Shown: piece after piece, positions 17,532 through 24,492 of the stretch | How positions within the stretch are numbered: the first letter of the stretch is position 1 | How the letters are laid out: each line of letters begins with the position of its first letter | Origin: Candidatus Nitrosopumilus sp. | GTDB taxonomy: Archaea; Thermoproteota; Nitrososphaeria; Nitrososphaerales; Nitrosopumilaceae | Direction: 5' to 3' | Assembly (NCBI RefSeq): GCF_029882185.1 | Contig: NZ_JAOULD010000008.1 | Span: forward strand, 1-49,925 | Length of the DNA: 49,925 nt | The notes under the pieces: model-generated | The model's database searches: none | What the model was told of the DNA's origin: nothing | Seen by the model: only the letters and a program-made list of their open reading frames with translations | Made by a program: the position numbers and the translations under genes

Positions 17532-17536
17532 GAAAA

Positions 17537-17953
17537 CTATCTCTCAATTTCTTCTTTTATGCTTTGCATGGCCTGCTCTGTTCCACTTTTGATGTGCTTT
17601 TTTATCATCCCTGTAAACATGCTCATCATGCCAGTTAGTTTGATATCCCAATGTGTTGTGAGTTTAGTTTTTTCACCATTGGATGTAAGTGATATGATCT
17701 TTTTACCATCAATGATTCCTTTGGTGAATATCGCTTCAATTTTTTCTTTGGGTTGAATTTTGACTTCTTGTAAGCATTTTTGGTCTCTGAATGCTATTGT
17801 CACTTCTCGTTTGACTATGCCTGCTTCTTTAGAAATATTTCTCACTTCTTTGGTTCCTTTCCAAAACTTTGGCTCGTTGTCGATGTCTGATACAATATCC
17901 CACACTTTGTCAATATTTGCATTAATCTCAATTTCAACATCAATTGTAGTCAT
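17537..17953 (-). CDS. SRPBCC (START-like) ligand-binding protein
   Basis: 138 residues with the polyketide-cyclase/dehydrase pattern: an initial strand VEIEINANIDKVWDIVSDIDNEP, a curved sheet, and a long C-terminal helix GMIKKHIKSGTEQAMQSIKEEI. This fold has a hydrophobic cavity for lipids or isoprenoids. The gene is followed within 5 nt by a membrane glycosyltransferase, so handling of a lipid substrate is a reasonable inference. Its ATG at 17953 lies 60 nt from the candidate structured RNA, which is transcribed in the opposite direction. Confidence 0.85.
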   Translation of the reverse strand: MTTIDVEIEINANIDKVWDIVSDIDNEPKFWKGTKEVRNISKEAGIVKREVTIAFRDQKCLQEVKIQPKEKIEAIFTKGIIDGKKIISLTSNGEKTKLTTHWDIKLTGMMSMFTGMIKKHIKSGTEQAMQSIKEEIER

Positions 17954-18012
17954 GTTCTATATCCATTTATGTCTCGCATTAAATATATTAGATTCCCACA
18001 ACATCTCAAATA

Positions 18013-18091
18013 GACTGTGATGGGTAACATGCCTAAAATCCGGAACATTAACTCCAGTTCCAATGGCGTTTGCCATTCTTCCGTCACAGTC
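18013..18091 (+). ncRNA. Candidate structured RNA (small ncRNA or 5' leader element)
   Basis: A 79-nt three-way-junction-like structure. The closing stem pairs 18013-18024 with 18080-18091: eight perfect Watson-Crick pairs (GACTGTGA with TCACAGTC), then four more including two G-U pairs. These wobbles would be A-C mismatches on the other strand, so the plus strand is the transcribed one. Inside, GGAAC (18042-18046) pairs with GTTCC (18057-18061). Directly adjacent, AATGGC-GTTT-GCCATT (18062-18077) forms a six-bp tetraloop hairpin. A TATA-like TTAAATATATTA lies about 25 nt before the stem. The ATG of the next gene is 20 nt after it, so it could be a stand-alone RNA or a riboswitch-like leader. 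I recognise no Rfam family. Confidence 0.6.
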
Positions 18092-18110
18092 ACTTAAAAT
18101 TTGAAAGAAA

Positions 18111-18326
18111 ATGAAACCCACAAAATACATGCCAAAAATTGAAACCTTGGATGGTGCAGGTTTTTGGAAAAATGCATATGCTCATCAACGAGGGAAATTA
18201 TTGAATAAAGTCAACGTTCCCGAAGATCAAATTGTTGAACTAGTTAACAAAAAATACATGGAACTTCCTGCCGCTTTAAGATATGAAATTGAAACCAGTG
18301 GTATTAACAAAAAAGATTTACAATGA
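18111..18326 (+). CDS. Conserved-looking small protein (71 aa), unknown function
   Basis: 71 residues, mostly helical and basic at the N-terminus (MKPTKYMPKIETLDGAGFWKNAYAHQRG). The ATG at 18111 lies 20 nt after the structured RNA; an ATG at 18129 would also work. There are no membrane segments, Cys pairs or catalytic motifs, and I do not recognise a family. It is followed 40 nt later by the tRNA-binding OB-fold gene. The shared strand and spacing suggest one transcript, which would place both under control of the structured leader if that RNA is regulatory. Confidence 0.7.
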   Translation: MKPTKYMPKIETLDGAGFWKNAYAHQRGKLLNKVNVPEDQIVELVNKKYMELPAALRYEIETSGINKKDLQ

Positions 18327-18366
18327 CATTCGAAATTCATTTTAACGGGAAAAATTAGAGGTTAAC

Positions 18367-18696
18367 ATGTCTACAATATCTTATGATGATTTTGCAAAAT
18401 TAGATCTTAGGGTCGCAAAAATTATTTCAACTGAACCTATTGAAGGCAAATCTCGAATCATTAAAGGTACCATTGATTTGGGAAATGATGATCAACGTGA
18501 TGTAATTATTGGCGGTGCACAATACTTTGAATCTGAAGACATTGTGGGAAAAACAGTAATTGTTCTTACAAATCTTGAACCTAAAAAAATAGCTGGTATA
18601 GAATCAAATGCAATGTTATTGGCAGCAGATGTTGATGATAAACCATTTTGGTTGACTGTTGCAGAAGATGTTCCTTTAGGAAGTCCAATCAAATAA
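18367..18696 (+). CDS. tRNA-binding OB-fold protein (MetRS C-terminal/Arc1p-like)
   Basis: 109 residues forming one EMAPII/Trbp111-like OB fold: FAKLDLRVAKIISTEPIEG is the signature N-terminus, followed by VIIGGAQYF, KTVIVLTNLEPKKIAGIESNAMLLAA and PLGSPI. Stand-alone copies bind tRNA and act in trans with methionyl-tRNA synthetase, and are often annotated as its beta subunit. ATG at 18367. It sits downstream of an unknown 71-aa gene and converges with tbp. Confidence 0.92.
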   Translation: MSTISYDDFAKLDLRVAKIISTEPIEGKSRIIKGTIDLGNDDQRDVIIGGAQYFESEDIVGKTVIVLTNLEPKKIAGIESNAMLLAADVDDKPFWLTVAEDVPLGSPIK

Positions 18697-18747
18697 TCAA
18701 TACAATAAAAATTAAAAATTTATGAAAATAAGTTTTGACTTACGATG

Positions 18748-19308
18748 TTAATCATAAATCATTAATTCTTTTTCTTCTAATAATGCATGTAGGTTATTTA
18801 CAGAACGATATACATCTGGTTCTTGTTTAGCCCCGGTACACACTAACTTTCCTGATGAGAAAAGCAAAATCACTGTCTTTGGGTCTAGCATTCTATGGAT
18901 AAGTCCTGGAAATTGTTCTGGCTCGTACATACTTCGTGGCAATGTTCTTGCAGCTTGCTCTAAATGGATTTTTCCACCAAGATTGATTGATGCTACAATA
19001 TTTTGAATTGTGACTACTGCATCTTTTTTGACTTTGATGCCTCCTTTTCGAAGTTTTTGTACTACTGTTTTTACTGCTTTTCTGGCCATTTCTTCAGATT
19101 TTGAACCAGTACATACCATTTTTCCTGAAGTGAAAATCAACGTTGCAGTTTTTGGGGTTTTTAATCTGAACACTAATCCTGGAAATTGATCCGGGTGATA
19201 TTCTACATCTGGAAAAGTCTTTGTGATTTCATTCAAATCCATCTTTTGCATAACGTCTGCTGAGGCTACAACATTTTCTACACTCACGATAGGTTTTGTT
19301 TGTGGCAT
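18748..19308 (-). CDS. tbp: TATA-box-binding protein (TBP)
   Basis: General transcription factor that bends promoter DNA and recruits TFB. The 186-residue saddle consists of two direct repeats: IVSVENVVASADVMQKMDL ... TATLIFTSGKMVCTGSKS and VVTIQNIVASINLGGKIHL ... TVILLFSSGKLVCTGAKQ, with FPGLVFRLKTPK and FPGLIHRMLDPK as the matching stirrup regions. The ATG at 19308 gives the normal archaeal length. An in-frame ATG at 19353 would add 15 residues (MASAFIIVKIQKKPN) and is less likely. It is divergent from the DUF1512 gene. Confidence 0.96.
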   Translation of the reverse strand: MPQTKPIVSVENVVASADVMQKMDLNEITKTFPDVEYHPDQFPGLVFRLKTPKTATLIFTSGKMVCTGSKSEEMARKAVKTVVQKLRKGGIKVKKDAVVTIQNIVASINLGGKIHLEQAARTLPRSMYEPEQFPGLIHRMLDPKTVILLFSSGKLVCTGAKQEPDVYRSVNNLHALLEEKELMIYD

Positions 19309-19419
19309 ATTCGGCTTTTTTTGTATTTTAACTATAATAAAAGCACTCGCCATTAATCAGCCACAAAACCTTTTTTTTGAATTCTTTACTGTAATCTGAT
19401 CTTTGAAACAGGGACGAAT

Positions 19420-19427
19420 GCTTTAAT
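19420..19427 (+). promoter_or_regulatory. TATA-like box of the DUF1512 gene
   Basis: GCTTTAAT, centred about 29 nt before the GTG at 19453, resembles the GCTTAA-type boxes ahead of other genes here. It favours the 19453 start over the TTG at 19441. Confidence 0.45.
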
Positions 19428-19452
19428 TTGGTTCTGAGAGTTGTTGATCCTA

Positions 19453-20574
19453 GTGAATTTTACAAATTTTGATTTTGATCAGTTGTTTTCAATGAGTGAT
19501 GATTCCAATCCTCTAATGATGCTCATATGGATTCTTCCAATAATTCTCTTCGTATTTTATGGACAACAAATCCAGCTCTTTGTCACATCAAGAGAAATTA
19601 AAAAAGGAATTGAAAAATTGAACAGTTTTCGAGAAGAATCCAAAAATGAATTAATTGATTATCTTCAAAAAAATCTCAAAATACAAAACGACTCTTTAAA
19701 AAAAATTGATCGGTTTTTAGATTATTTTACCATTATGCCAGTTGACATGGATCCTAATGGCATTGTTGACAAAGTGCAACACACTGTTAGATCTAGAGAA
19801 GATTACACTCGAGATCATGTAAAAGCAATGTCTCCTGGAATAAGTGATCTTGAGTTGACTAAAGTTCAAACTTTACTTGAAATTGCATCCTCGTTACAAA
19901 TGATATACAAGATTATCAATCACATGTTCTTGACTGCTAAAAAACAGAACAACTATCCTTTGATTTTACCATTACAAATGATTCTTCCTTTTATCATGGA
20001 ACAAGCAGAAGCTATGAAAGATGCAATTCCTGCATTCAAATCTGGTCAACCAGTGGGTGACGGAATTGGACCTATGGTTGTTGGGAAAATGATGTTGGAA
20101 CATAAAAAAGAAAATATTGCATTTCAAACATCTCTTACAAAAATTGATTTTGAAGGCAGAAAATTATTTCTTTTAAAAGCTGAAGGTCCTGGGTCTACTG
20201 TTGGAAGGCCTGCAGATGCCCTTGAAGCAATCATTTCAGAAAACAAACTTGATGCAATAATCATGATTGATGCTGCACTGAAAATGGAGGGTGAAGATTC
20301 TGCAATAACTGCTCAGGGCTTTGGTGCAGCTATTGGAGGTATTGGTATTGAAAGATTCCAAATTGAGGCAATTGCCACAAGTAAAAAAATCCCAATATTT
20401 TCTATTGTTGTAAAACAATCTATCAAAGAAGCAATTACTTTGATGACTAAAGAAATTGCTGATACTGCTGAAGATGTACGTGGACAAGTCTTTGAAATGA
20501 TTCGTGAAAATACCACTTCTGGTCAATCTGTGTTAATAATTGGTGTTGGAAATACTGCAGGAGTTCCACAATGA
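19453..20574 (+). CDS. DUF1512 family membrane-anchored protein
   Basis: Archaea-specific DUF1512 protein of about 373 residues, function unknown. One N-terminal membrane helix (about 20-40, LMMLIWILPIILFVFYG) is followed by a cytoplasmic coiled region (REIKKGIEKLNSFREESKNE) and a globular domain with PVGDGIGPMVVGKMM, KAEGPGSTVGRPADALE and GFGAAIGGIGIERFQIEAIA. The Gly-rich motifs suggest a phosphate- or nucleotide-related fold. GTG at 19453 is chosen for promoter spacing; TTG 19441 and ATG 19492 are alternatives. Its TGA overlaps the start of the next zinc-ribbon gene as ATGA. Confidence 0.88.
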   Translation: MNFTNFDFDQLFSMSDDSNPLMMLIWILPIILFVFYGQQIQLFVTSREIKKGIEKLNSFREESKNELIDYLQKNLKIQNDSLKKIDRFLDYFTIMPVDMDPNGIVDKVQHTVRSREDYTRDHVKAMSPGISDLELTKVQTLLEIASSLQMIYKIINHMFLTAKKQNNYPLILPLQMILPFIMEQAEAMKDAIPAFKSGQPVGDGIGPMVVGKMMLEHKKENIAFQTSLTKIDFEGRKLFLLKAEGPGSTVGRPADALEAIISENKLDAIIMIDAALKMEGEDSAITAQGFGAAIGGIGIERFQIEAIATSKKIPIFSIVVKQSIKEAITLMTKEIADTAEDVRGQVFEMIRENTTSGQSVLIIGVGNTAGVPQ

Positions 20575-20753
20575 TCTTTTCAAAGAAAAAAATTACAACT
20601 GTATGTACTGTAGAACAATGCGTTAAATGCGGCACATTGACAAAAAGGAAATTTCATGACGGTGATGTGTTGTTCAAGGAGTCCTCAAAATGCAATTCAT
20701 GTGATGGGTTTACAAGAATTGAGAAAATATTTGGTGAAACTGTTGAGCAATAA
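20571..20753 (+). CDS. Zinc-ribbon mini-protein (60 aa), coupled to DUF1512
   Basis: 60 residues with two Cys pairs (CVKC at 17-20 and CNSC at 41-44) spaced about 20 residues apart, a typical zinc ribbon. Its ATG overlaps the DUF1512 stop codon (ATGA), so the two are translationally coupled and may act together. A lone Cys at 12 lies outside the ribbon. Function unknown. Confidence 0.78.
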   Translation: MIFSKKKITTVCTVEQCVKCGTLTKRKFHDGDVLFKESSKCNSCDGFTRIEKIFGETVEQ

Positions 20754-20760
20754 TTTTAGA

Positions 20761-20873
20761 TTATTCTGTTTTGTATTTGATATTACATGATGGACAGAAC
20801 CATGATGTTTGTTCTCTTGTTCTCTGAACATTATTCCTTCACACTTTGGGCATGGTCTGATTTCTTCACTCAA
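20761..20873 (-). pseudogene. Zinc-ribbon mini-gene broken by an 8-bp tandem duplication
   Basis: On the minus strand a TTG at 20873 opens a frame reading SEEIRPCPKCEGIMFREQ. The second half, TSWFCPSCNIKYKTE followed by TAA at 20761-20763, lies in a different frame. The junction is an exact 8-bp direct duplication (TGTTCTCT on the plus strand, 20810-20817 and 20818-20825). Removing one copy restores a 34-residue protein with CPKC and CPSC, a clean four-Cys zinc ribbon. A recent slippage mutation, phase variation or an assembly error are the options. Without repair the product loses its second zinc knuckle. Confidence 0.65.
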
Positions 20874-20895
20874 ATTTTTCTACCTGATTTAATAC

Positions 20896-21792
20896 TCATT
20901 CTGAACTAGTAGTTACTGTAACTCCGTTCTCATTTGGAATGAATGTGTGCTCTGCTTGTGCTACTCTTTGTTCGTTTATTTCTATTAGCACTGGATATGC
21001 CTGAACAGCTTTTTTCTTTACTAGGAAATCTATTAATTCTCGTGCCTTCTTTTCTTCCCATTCATCTGTTAACCATCTTAGTGCAAATGGTAACATGTTG
21101 CAATTTTCCCAGATGAAATCTAACATTTTATCTGCTTCATCATTTTTTGTTTTCTTTCGTGAATTTAATGCAAAAATATTTTTTGTTTGACCGTTTCTGA
21201 CAAATCCTCCTCCTTGCTCTGTTGTCACAAATGGTTCGCATGCATATGCTGAATTCTCTGAAAGTGTAAATCCTCCAATTGACCAAATGTTTGGAATTGA
21301 TTTTCCTGCATGAATTGTATATTGATCCAGTGAATGGCCACTTAGATTTGCAATTGGTTTGAATCCCATTTTTTTTATTGTTGTTTCTATAGTTCTCCCA
21401 ATGTCACTTGCTTTGACTCCTGTTTTTATCATTGACATTGCATTTGCTAGTGCCTCTTCTGCAGCTTGAACTAGTCCATCAAATTGAGCATCATAACATA
21501 CTGTTACTGCAGTATCTGCAATGAATCCATCAATCTGTGCACCAAGATCAATTTTTACCAAATCTGTATCTTTGATAATAATTGGGTCGTTTGGTTCTGC
21601 AGTATAATGTGCTGCAATTTCATTAATACTTGCATTTACTGGAAATGCACATTTTGCACCTCTTTTTTTAATTTCTCCTTCTACTTCCTCACAAATTTCA
21701 TAAACAGATTTGCCTACCCAGTCTTTTACTCTGACCATTTCTCTTACCTCTGAAGCAATTTTGCCTGCTTTGATGTATTGTTCTGTCTGCAC
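20896..21792 (-). CDS. map: Methionine aminopeptidase, type II
   Basis: Removes the initiator methionine from nascent proteins. The 298-residue pita-bread enzyme has all five metal ligands: Asp82 and Asp93 (KIDLGAQIDGFIADTAVTV), His153 (LSGHSLDQYTIHAG), Glu186 (YACEPFVTTE) and Glu281 (QAEHTFI). The insertion between Glu186 and Glu281 that defines type II enzymes is present. Archaea normally have only this type. The start is a GTG at 21792. It converges with the broken zinc-ribbon gene's region and is probably monocistronic. Confidence 0.96.
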   Translation of the reverse strand: MQTEQYIKAGKIASEVREMVRVKDWVGKSVYEICEEVEGEIKKRGAKCAFPVNASINEIAAHYTAEPNDPIIIKDTDLVKIDLGAQIDGFIADTAVTVCYDAQFDGLVQAAEEALANAMSMIKTGVKASDIGRTIETTIKKMGFKPIANLSGHSLDQYTIHAGKSIPNIWSIGGFTLSENSAYACEPFVTTEQGGGFVRNGQTKNIFALNSRKKTKNDEADKMLDFIWENCNMLPFALRWLTDEWEEKKARELIDFLVKKKAVQAYPVLIEINEQRVAQAEHTFIPNENGVTVTTSSE

Positions 21793-21871
21793 GATTTCGA
21801 TCCTAGGTTTGCCTTTAAAATGATTATCTGTTGATGCTACGAAATTTTACACTTATTCGTTTCTTATTACT

Positions 21872-22009
21872 ATGAATTTTATATTGTCCATGTCATACAT
21901 CCCACATACTATATCTAGGAAAGAGTTTCTAACGGAACGTATTCGCAGTCAACAATTATCTAAAGTCACTTTAAATCAGTTTGACTTTTCCTTTTCTCTT
22001 TTTTTCTAA
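21872..22009 (+). CDS. Short ORF, possible remnant (45 aa), unknown
   Basis: A 45-residue frame with ATGs at 21872 and 21890, reading SRKEFLTERIRSQQLSKVTL in its middle. This vaguely resembles the helical N-terminus of tyrosine recombinases (LTERIRS..LSKVT), but there is no catalytic domain. The end runs into T-rich DNA (FDFSFSLFF), which looks like a terminator rather than coding sequence. It is listed because it fills an otherwise empty 257-bp gap and lies at the edge of a decayed accessory segment. It may be meaningless. Confidence 0.25.
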   Translation: MNFILSMSYIPHTISRKEFLTERIRSQQLSKVTLNQFDFSFSLFF

Positions 22010-22019
22010 TATTCAATAC

Positions 22020-22026
22020 GCTTAAG
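22020..22026 (+). promoter_or_regulatory. TATA-like box GCTTAAG
   Basis: GCTTAAG centred 27 nt before the ATG at 22050, the spacing expected for a leaderless archaeal mRNA. The same heptamer recurs at 22364. Confidence 0.5.
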
Positions 22027-22049
22027 TTCAAAATTGATGTATGTAGTAT

Positions 22050-22181
22050 ATGGCAAAACTAACTAAATCCAAAGCAAAACAAATTAACAAAAACAACAAA
22101 ACAGTACCTAAAAATCTAGAGAAGAAACAATATGATGAATCTTTAGAAGAATTAAAGAAATCTATAAAAAATGACCAATGA
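22050..22181 (+). CDS. Small highly basic protein (43 aa)
   Basis: 43 residues, ATG 22050 to TGA 22181. The first half is Lys/Asn/Gln rich (KLTKSKAKQINKNNKTV) and the second half is an amphipathic helix (EKKQYDESLEELKKSIK). Its last codons overlap the start of the next zinc-binding ORF by 11 nt, and a good TATA-like box lies 27 nt upstream, so the pair behaves like a real bicistron. Unknown function; nucleic-acid binding is possible from charge. Confidence 0.55.
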   Translation: MAKLTKSKAKQINKNNKTVPKNLEKKQYDESLEELKKSIKNDQ

Positions 22182-22317
22182 AAAAAGAATAAAACATTTT
22201 ACAAAATGCACATTTTGTGGCAAGTCTGATCATGTAGAATATTTAGCTGGACTCGATTGGTTTTGTAATAAGAGATGTCATTATCATTATAGGCATATCA
22301 ATGATGCAGGAAAATAG
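22171..22317 (+). CDS. Cys/His-rich zinc-binding mini-protein (48 aa)
   Basis: 48 residues, ATG 22171 to TAG 22317. It has KCTFCGK (Cys 13, 16) and FCNKRCHYHYRH (Cys 32, 36 with three His), enough ligands for a zinc site of the C2-C2 or C2-CH type. The spacing recalls small MYM/FCS-like or bacterial DksA-like fingers, but no family is certain. It overlaps the upstream basic ORF and precedes the frameshifted ATPase. Confidence 0.6.
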   Translation: MTNEKRIKHFTKCTFCGKSDHVEYLAGLDWFCNKRCHYHYRHINDAGK

Positions 22318-22363
22318 GTGCATATTTCTCATTTTTCTAAATTCTTTTGAGAACAGACAATAT

Positions 22364-22370
22364 GCTTAAG
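22364..22370 (+). promoter_or_regulatory. TATA-like box GCTTAAG
   Basis: Identical heptamer to that at 22020, centred about 31 nt before the ATG of the frameshifted ATPase gene. Confidence 0.45.
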
Positions 22371-22397
22371 TTTGTGATAAATTTATGAACATATGAT

Positions 22398-23691
22398 ATG
22401 AAATTAGAAGAAGTTTTTGGAGTTAGTAATTACAACTTGTCTACATATATTGAAAGAAAGGAAATAGATGATTGTTTTGAAAATGCACTAACAAAAAAGA
22501 CAACTAGTCATTTATGGCTCTTCAAAACAAGGTAAAACTACTCTTCTAAACAAGCATATTGAAAATAAGAATATTGTAAAAGTCCAGTGTGACCCATCTG
22601 TAACATTATCTGAAATTTATAAAAGAATTCTCGATAGACTGAATGTTGAAATTCAATCGTCTGCCACGAATGAAATTAGTGATAGCAGGAATTCTAAATT
22701 TCATTTTAATATCAAAATCCCTGGGTTTGCTGAAGCCGGAGGTGAGATTTCTAAAACAGTTGGAGAAAAAGAATCTACTACGCAAATTGTAGTAAATGTA
22801 TCTAATGCCCAAGACGTAGCTGAATTAATAAAAAAATATTTTCCAGAAAAAATTATTGTATTGGAGAATTTTCATTATCTCAATGAACAAGAACAAGAGG
22901 CATTTTCATATGATTTAAGAACCTTTCAGGATATTGATGTAAGAGTAATAATTTTAGGAATTTGGAGAGAAAGAAACAGATTAACTCAATACAATGGAGA
23001 TTTACAAGACAGGATAGTTGAATTACCAGTTGAACCTTGGGAAAATTACCATTTAATGCAAATAATTAGTTTGGGAGAACATTCCTTGAATATCGACATG
23101 AGTAATGTACGAGATAGTATTCTTAATGAATCGTTTGGGAATGTTGGTGTGTTACAAGAATTATGTAGGAAATGTTGCTATATTGCCGGTATTGTTGAAA
23201 CAGGAAGTAAAAGAAATGTATTATCTGAACATTTAGCCAAAGCTATTCTTGAGAATGTTGATGATTATGCATCACGATTTCACAGATCACTTGAAACTTT
23301 TGCTGCTTCTAAACCTCGACAATCTCAAGATGGTGGTAAGGGAATGGGAATGCCGTTTTTTTTCATACAGGTTTTTCTTTCATCATTTCACCCTGATGAA
23401 ATTAGACAAGGGTTATCAAGATCTGATATAAAAAATGCCATGAAAAAAATTCATCCAAATAATGACAATCAACAATTTGATTCTGCTCTAACTGTTTTTC
23501 TTAATAGAATTGGCACATATCAAAAAAACAAGAGAATCAATCCTCCTATCTTTGATTATGATACTAATTCTAGACGTTTGAATATTATTGATCCTACATT
23601 TTTCTTTTTCCTGAAACATCATAATCATGATGACTTTTTAGCTAGCTTGAAACTACCTGAGGGATATGCCCGTTCTGGGGGATCAATCTGA
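22398..23691 (+). pseudogene. P-loop AAA-type ATPase interrupted by a frameshift at an A6 tract
   Basis: ATG 22398 opens a frame (LEEVFGVSNYNLSTYIERKE) that would stop at 22533-22535. From about 22504 the continuation lies in another frame: LVIYGSSKQGKTTLLNKHI, with the Walker A motif, then a Walker B-like strand IIVLENFHYL and a helical C-terminal region to TGA at 23691. That second frame has no start codon before a TTG at 22861, past Walker A. Between them lies A6 at 22493-22498. Deleting one A gives ALTKRQLVIYGSSKQGKT and an ATPase of about 430 residues. It could be a decayed gene, a base-call error or slippage at the A tract. The architecture resembles stand-alone P-loop ATPases of defence or mobile contexts, role unknown. 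Confidence 0.75.
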
Positions 23692-23859
23692 TTTTAGATT
23701 TTAATAATGTTTGAAAATCCCACACGATTAATCTTCGATATTTTCCAGGTGACTATATAAGATAATTTAATAAATTCAGCAATATGTCTCATTTTTATTT
23801 AATCTTATGAAAAATGATGTCTAATAACTTCAAAATTCAGTCAATTTAATATCTGTGAA

Positions 23860-23866
23860 GCTTAAA
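23860..23866 (+). promoter_or_regulatory. TATA-like box of tRNA-Pro
   Basis: GCTTAAA centred about 27 nt before the first base of the tRNA, where TBP binds at archaeal tRNA promoters. It anchors the GCTTAA-type consensus used elsewhere in the window. Confidence 0.6.
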
Positions 23867-23889
23867 TTGGGCGATTTTATGGATTTGTT

Positions 23890-23966
23890 GGGATTGTGGT
23901 CTAGCTTGGTATGATTCTGCGTTTGGGACGCAGAGGTCGGGAATTCAAATTTCCCCAATCCCACCA
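23890..23966 (+). tRNA. tRNA-Pro (anticodon TGG), CCA encoded
   Basis: Complete cloverleaf. The acceptor stem GGGATTG pairs with CAATCCC, followed by discriminator A and an encoded CCA (23964-23966). The anticodon stem CTGCG/CGCAG encloses the loop TTTGGGA with anticodon TGG. The T stem GGGAA/TTCCC encloses TTCAAAT. No intron is visible. It borders a segment of broken accessory genes, and tRNA genes are common integration sites, but I see no repeated tRNA 3' end in the window. Confidence 0.95.
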
Positions 23967-24006
23967 TCATCATCATCTTATTATCAAATCATTTTCTAGT
24001 CTAATC

Positions 24007-24075
24007 GCCGAGCAATGAGGAAGAGTTAGAGTAATGACTTTGAAATGAAGTAAACTAATGAGTCTGAGCTCCGGC
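24007..24075 (+). ncRNA. Candidate C/D box guide sRNA
   Basis: A 69-nt element. GCCGAGC (24007-24013) pairs with GCTCCGGC (24068-24075) with one bulged base, giving a terminal stem. Just inside are a C-box-like ATGAGGA (24015-24021, one change from RTGATGA) and a D box CTGA (24064-24067). The middle contains AATGAAGT, a possible degenerate C' box. Size and layout match archaeal C/D RNAs that guide 2'-O-methylation. It lies between tRNA-Pro and a membrane-protein gene with no competing ORF. The targets are not determined. Confidence 0.5.
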
Positions 24076-24108
24076 ATGTTTTTATGAATATTTTCATTCT
24101 TTGGATTA

Positions 24109-24354
24109 TTGAAATTTGAGAGACGTGACATAATTTTGATTGTGGGTATTTTCCTTGTTGTTTTAGGGATTACTCAATACATCCCTTTTCATTATTCTGC
24201 ATTGATTGGCTTGGGTGTATTTTTTACAATCAAAATGTATGTGGAAAAGAGAAAACAATCCATCACAAATGCTGTCGGTGATGGAATATGTATGGAATGT
24301 GGTTCTAGAATATCTCATAAAAAATGCCCAAAATGTGACTATTCCCAAGAATAA
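24109..24354 (+). CDS. Small membrane protein with C-terminal zinc ribbon (81 aa)
   Basis: 81 residues from a TTG at 24109. Two hydrophobic segments (about 8-25 and 30-45) form a hairpin, followed by a basic loop (VEKRKQS) and a zinc ribbon CMECGSRISHKKCPKC (Cys 60, 63, 72, 75). The ribbon should face the cytoplasm. Such TM-hairpin plus zinc-ribbon proteins are common in thaumarchaeal genomes without known function. Confidence 0.75.
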   Translation: MKFERRDIILIVGIFLVVLGITQYIPFHYSALIGLGVFFTIKMYVEKRKQSITNAVGDGICMECGSRISHKKCPKCDYSQE

Positions 24355-24492
24355 TTCCTACGTATGCCTTAATACTGAAAAATAATGTTGATTTTTGATG
24401 ATTTTAAGATATCTGACTTTAACAACTAGCTCAACTTTTCCTCAATTCCATTCTAAAATGAGTCTATTAGATAATCAAATTAGGAATATACA

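Noticed and set aside
17957-18076. A 39-aa ORF on the minus strand inside the structured region, ending 3 nt before the SRPBCC start
   Set aside because: It coincides with the paired stems; the G-U wobble pattern indicates a plus-strand RNA, and the peptide shows no recognisable features.
21872-22009. Interpretation as a true integrase gene
   Set aside because: Only a vague 20-residue similarity to a recombinase N-terminus, no catalytic residues, and the end is T-rich; kept only as a low-confidence remnant.
22493-22499. A AAA AAG, a classical -1 slippery heptamer, in frame with the upstream ATPase fragment
   Set aside because: A -1 shift leads directly to GAC AAC TAG, a stop. Only a +1 (or -2) change restores the ATPase frame, so canonical -1 programmed frameshifting is not the explanation.
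23890-23966. tRNA-Pro as an attachment site of an integrated element
   Set aside because: No second copy of the tRNA 3' end was seen in the window, so an att pair cannot be supported here.
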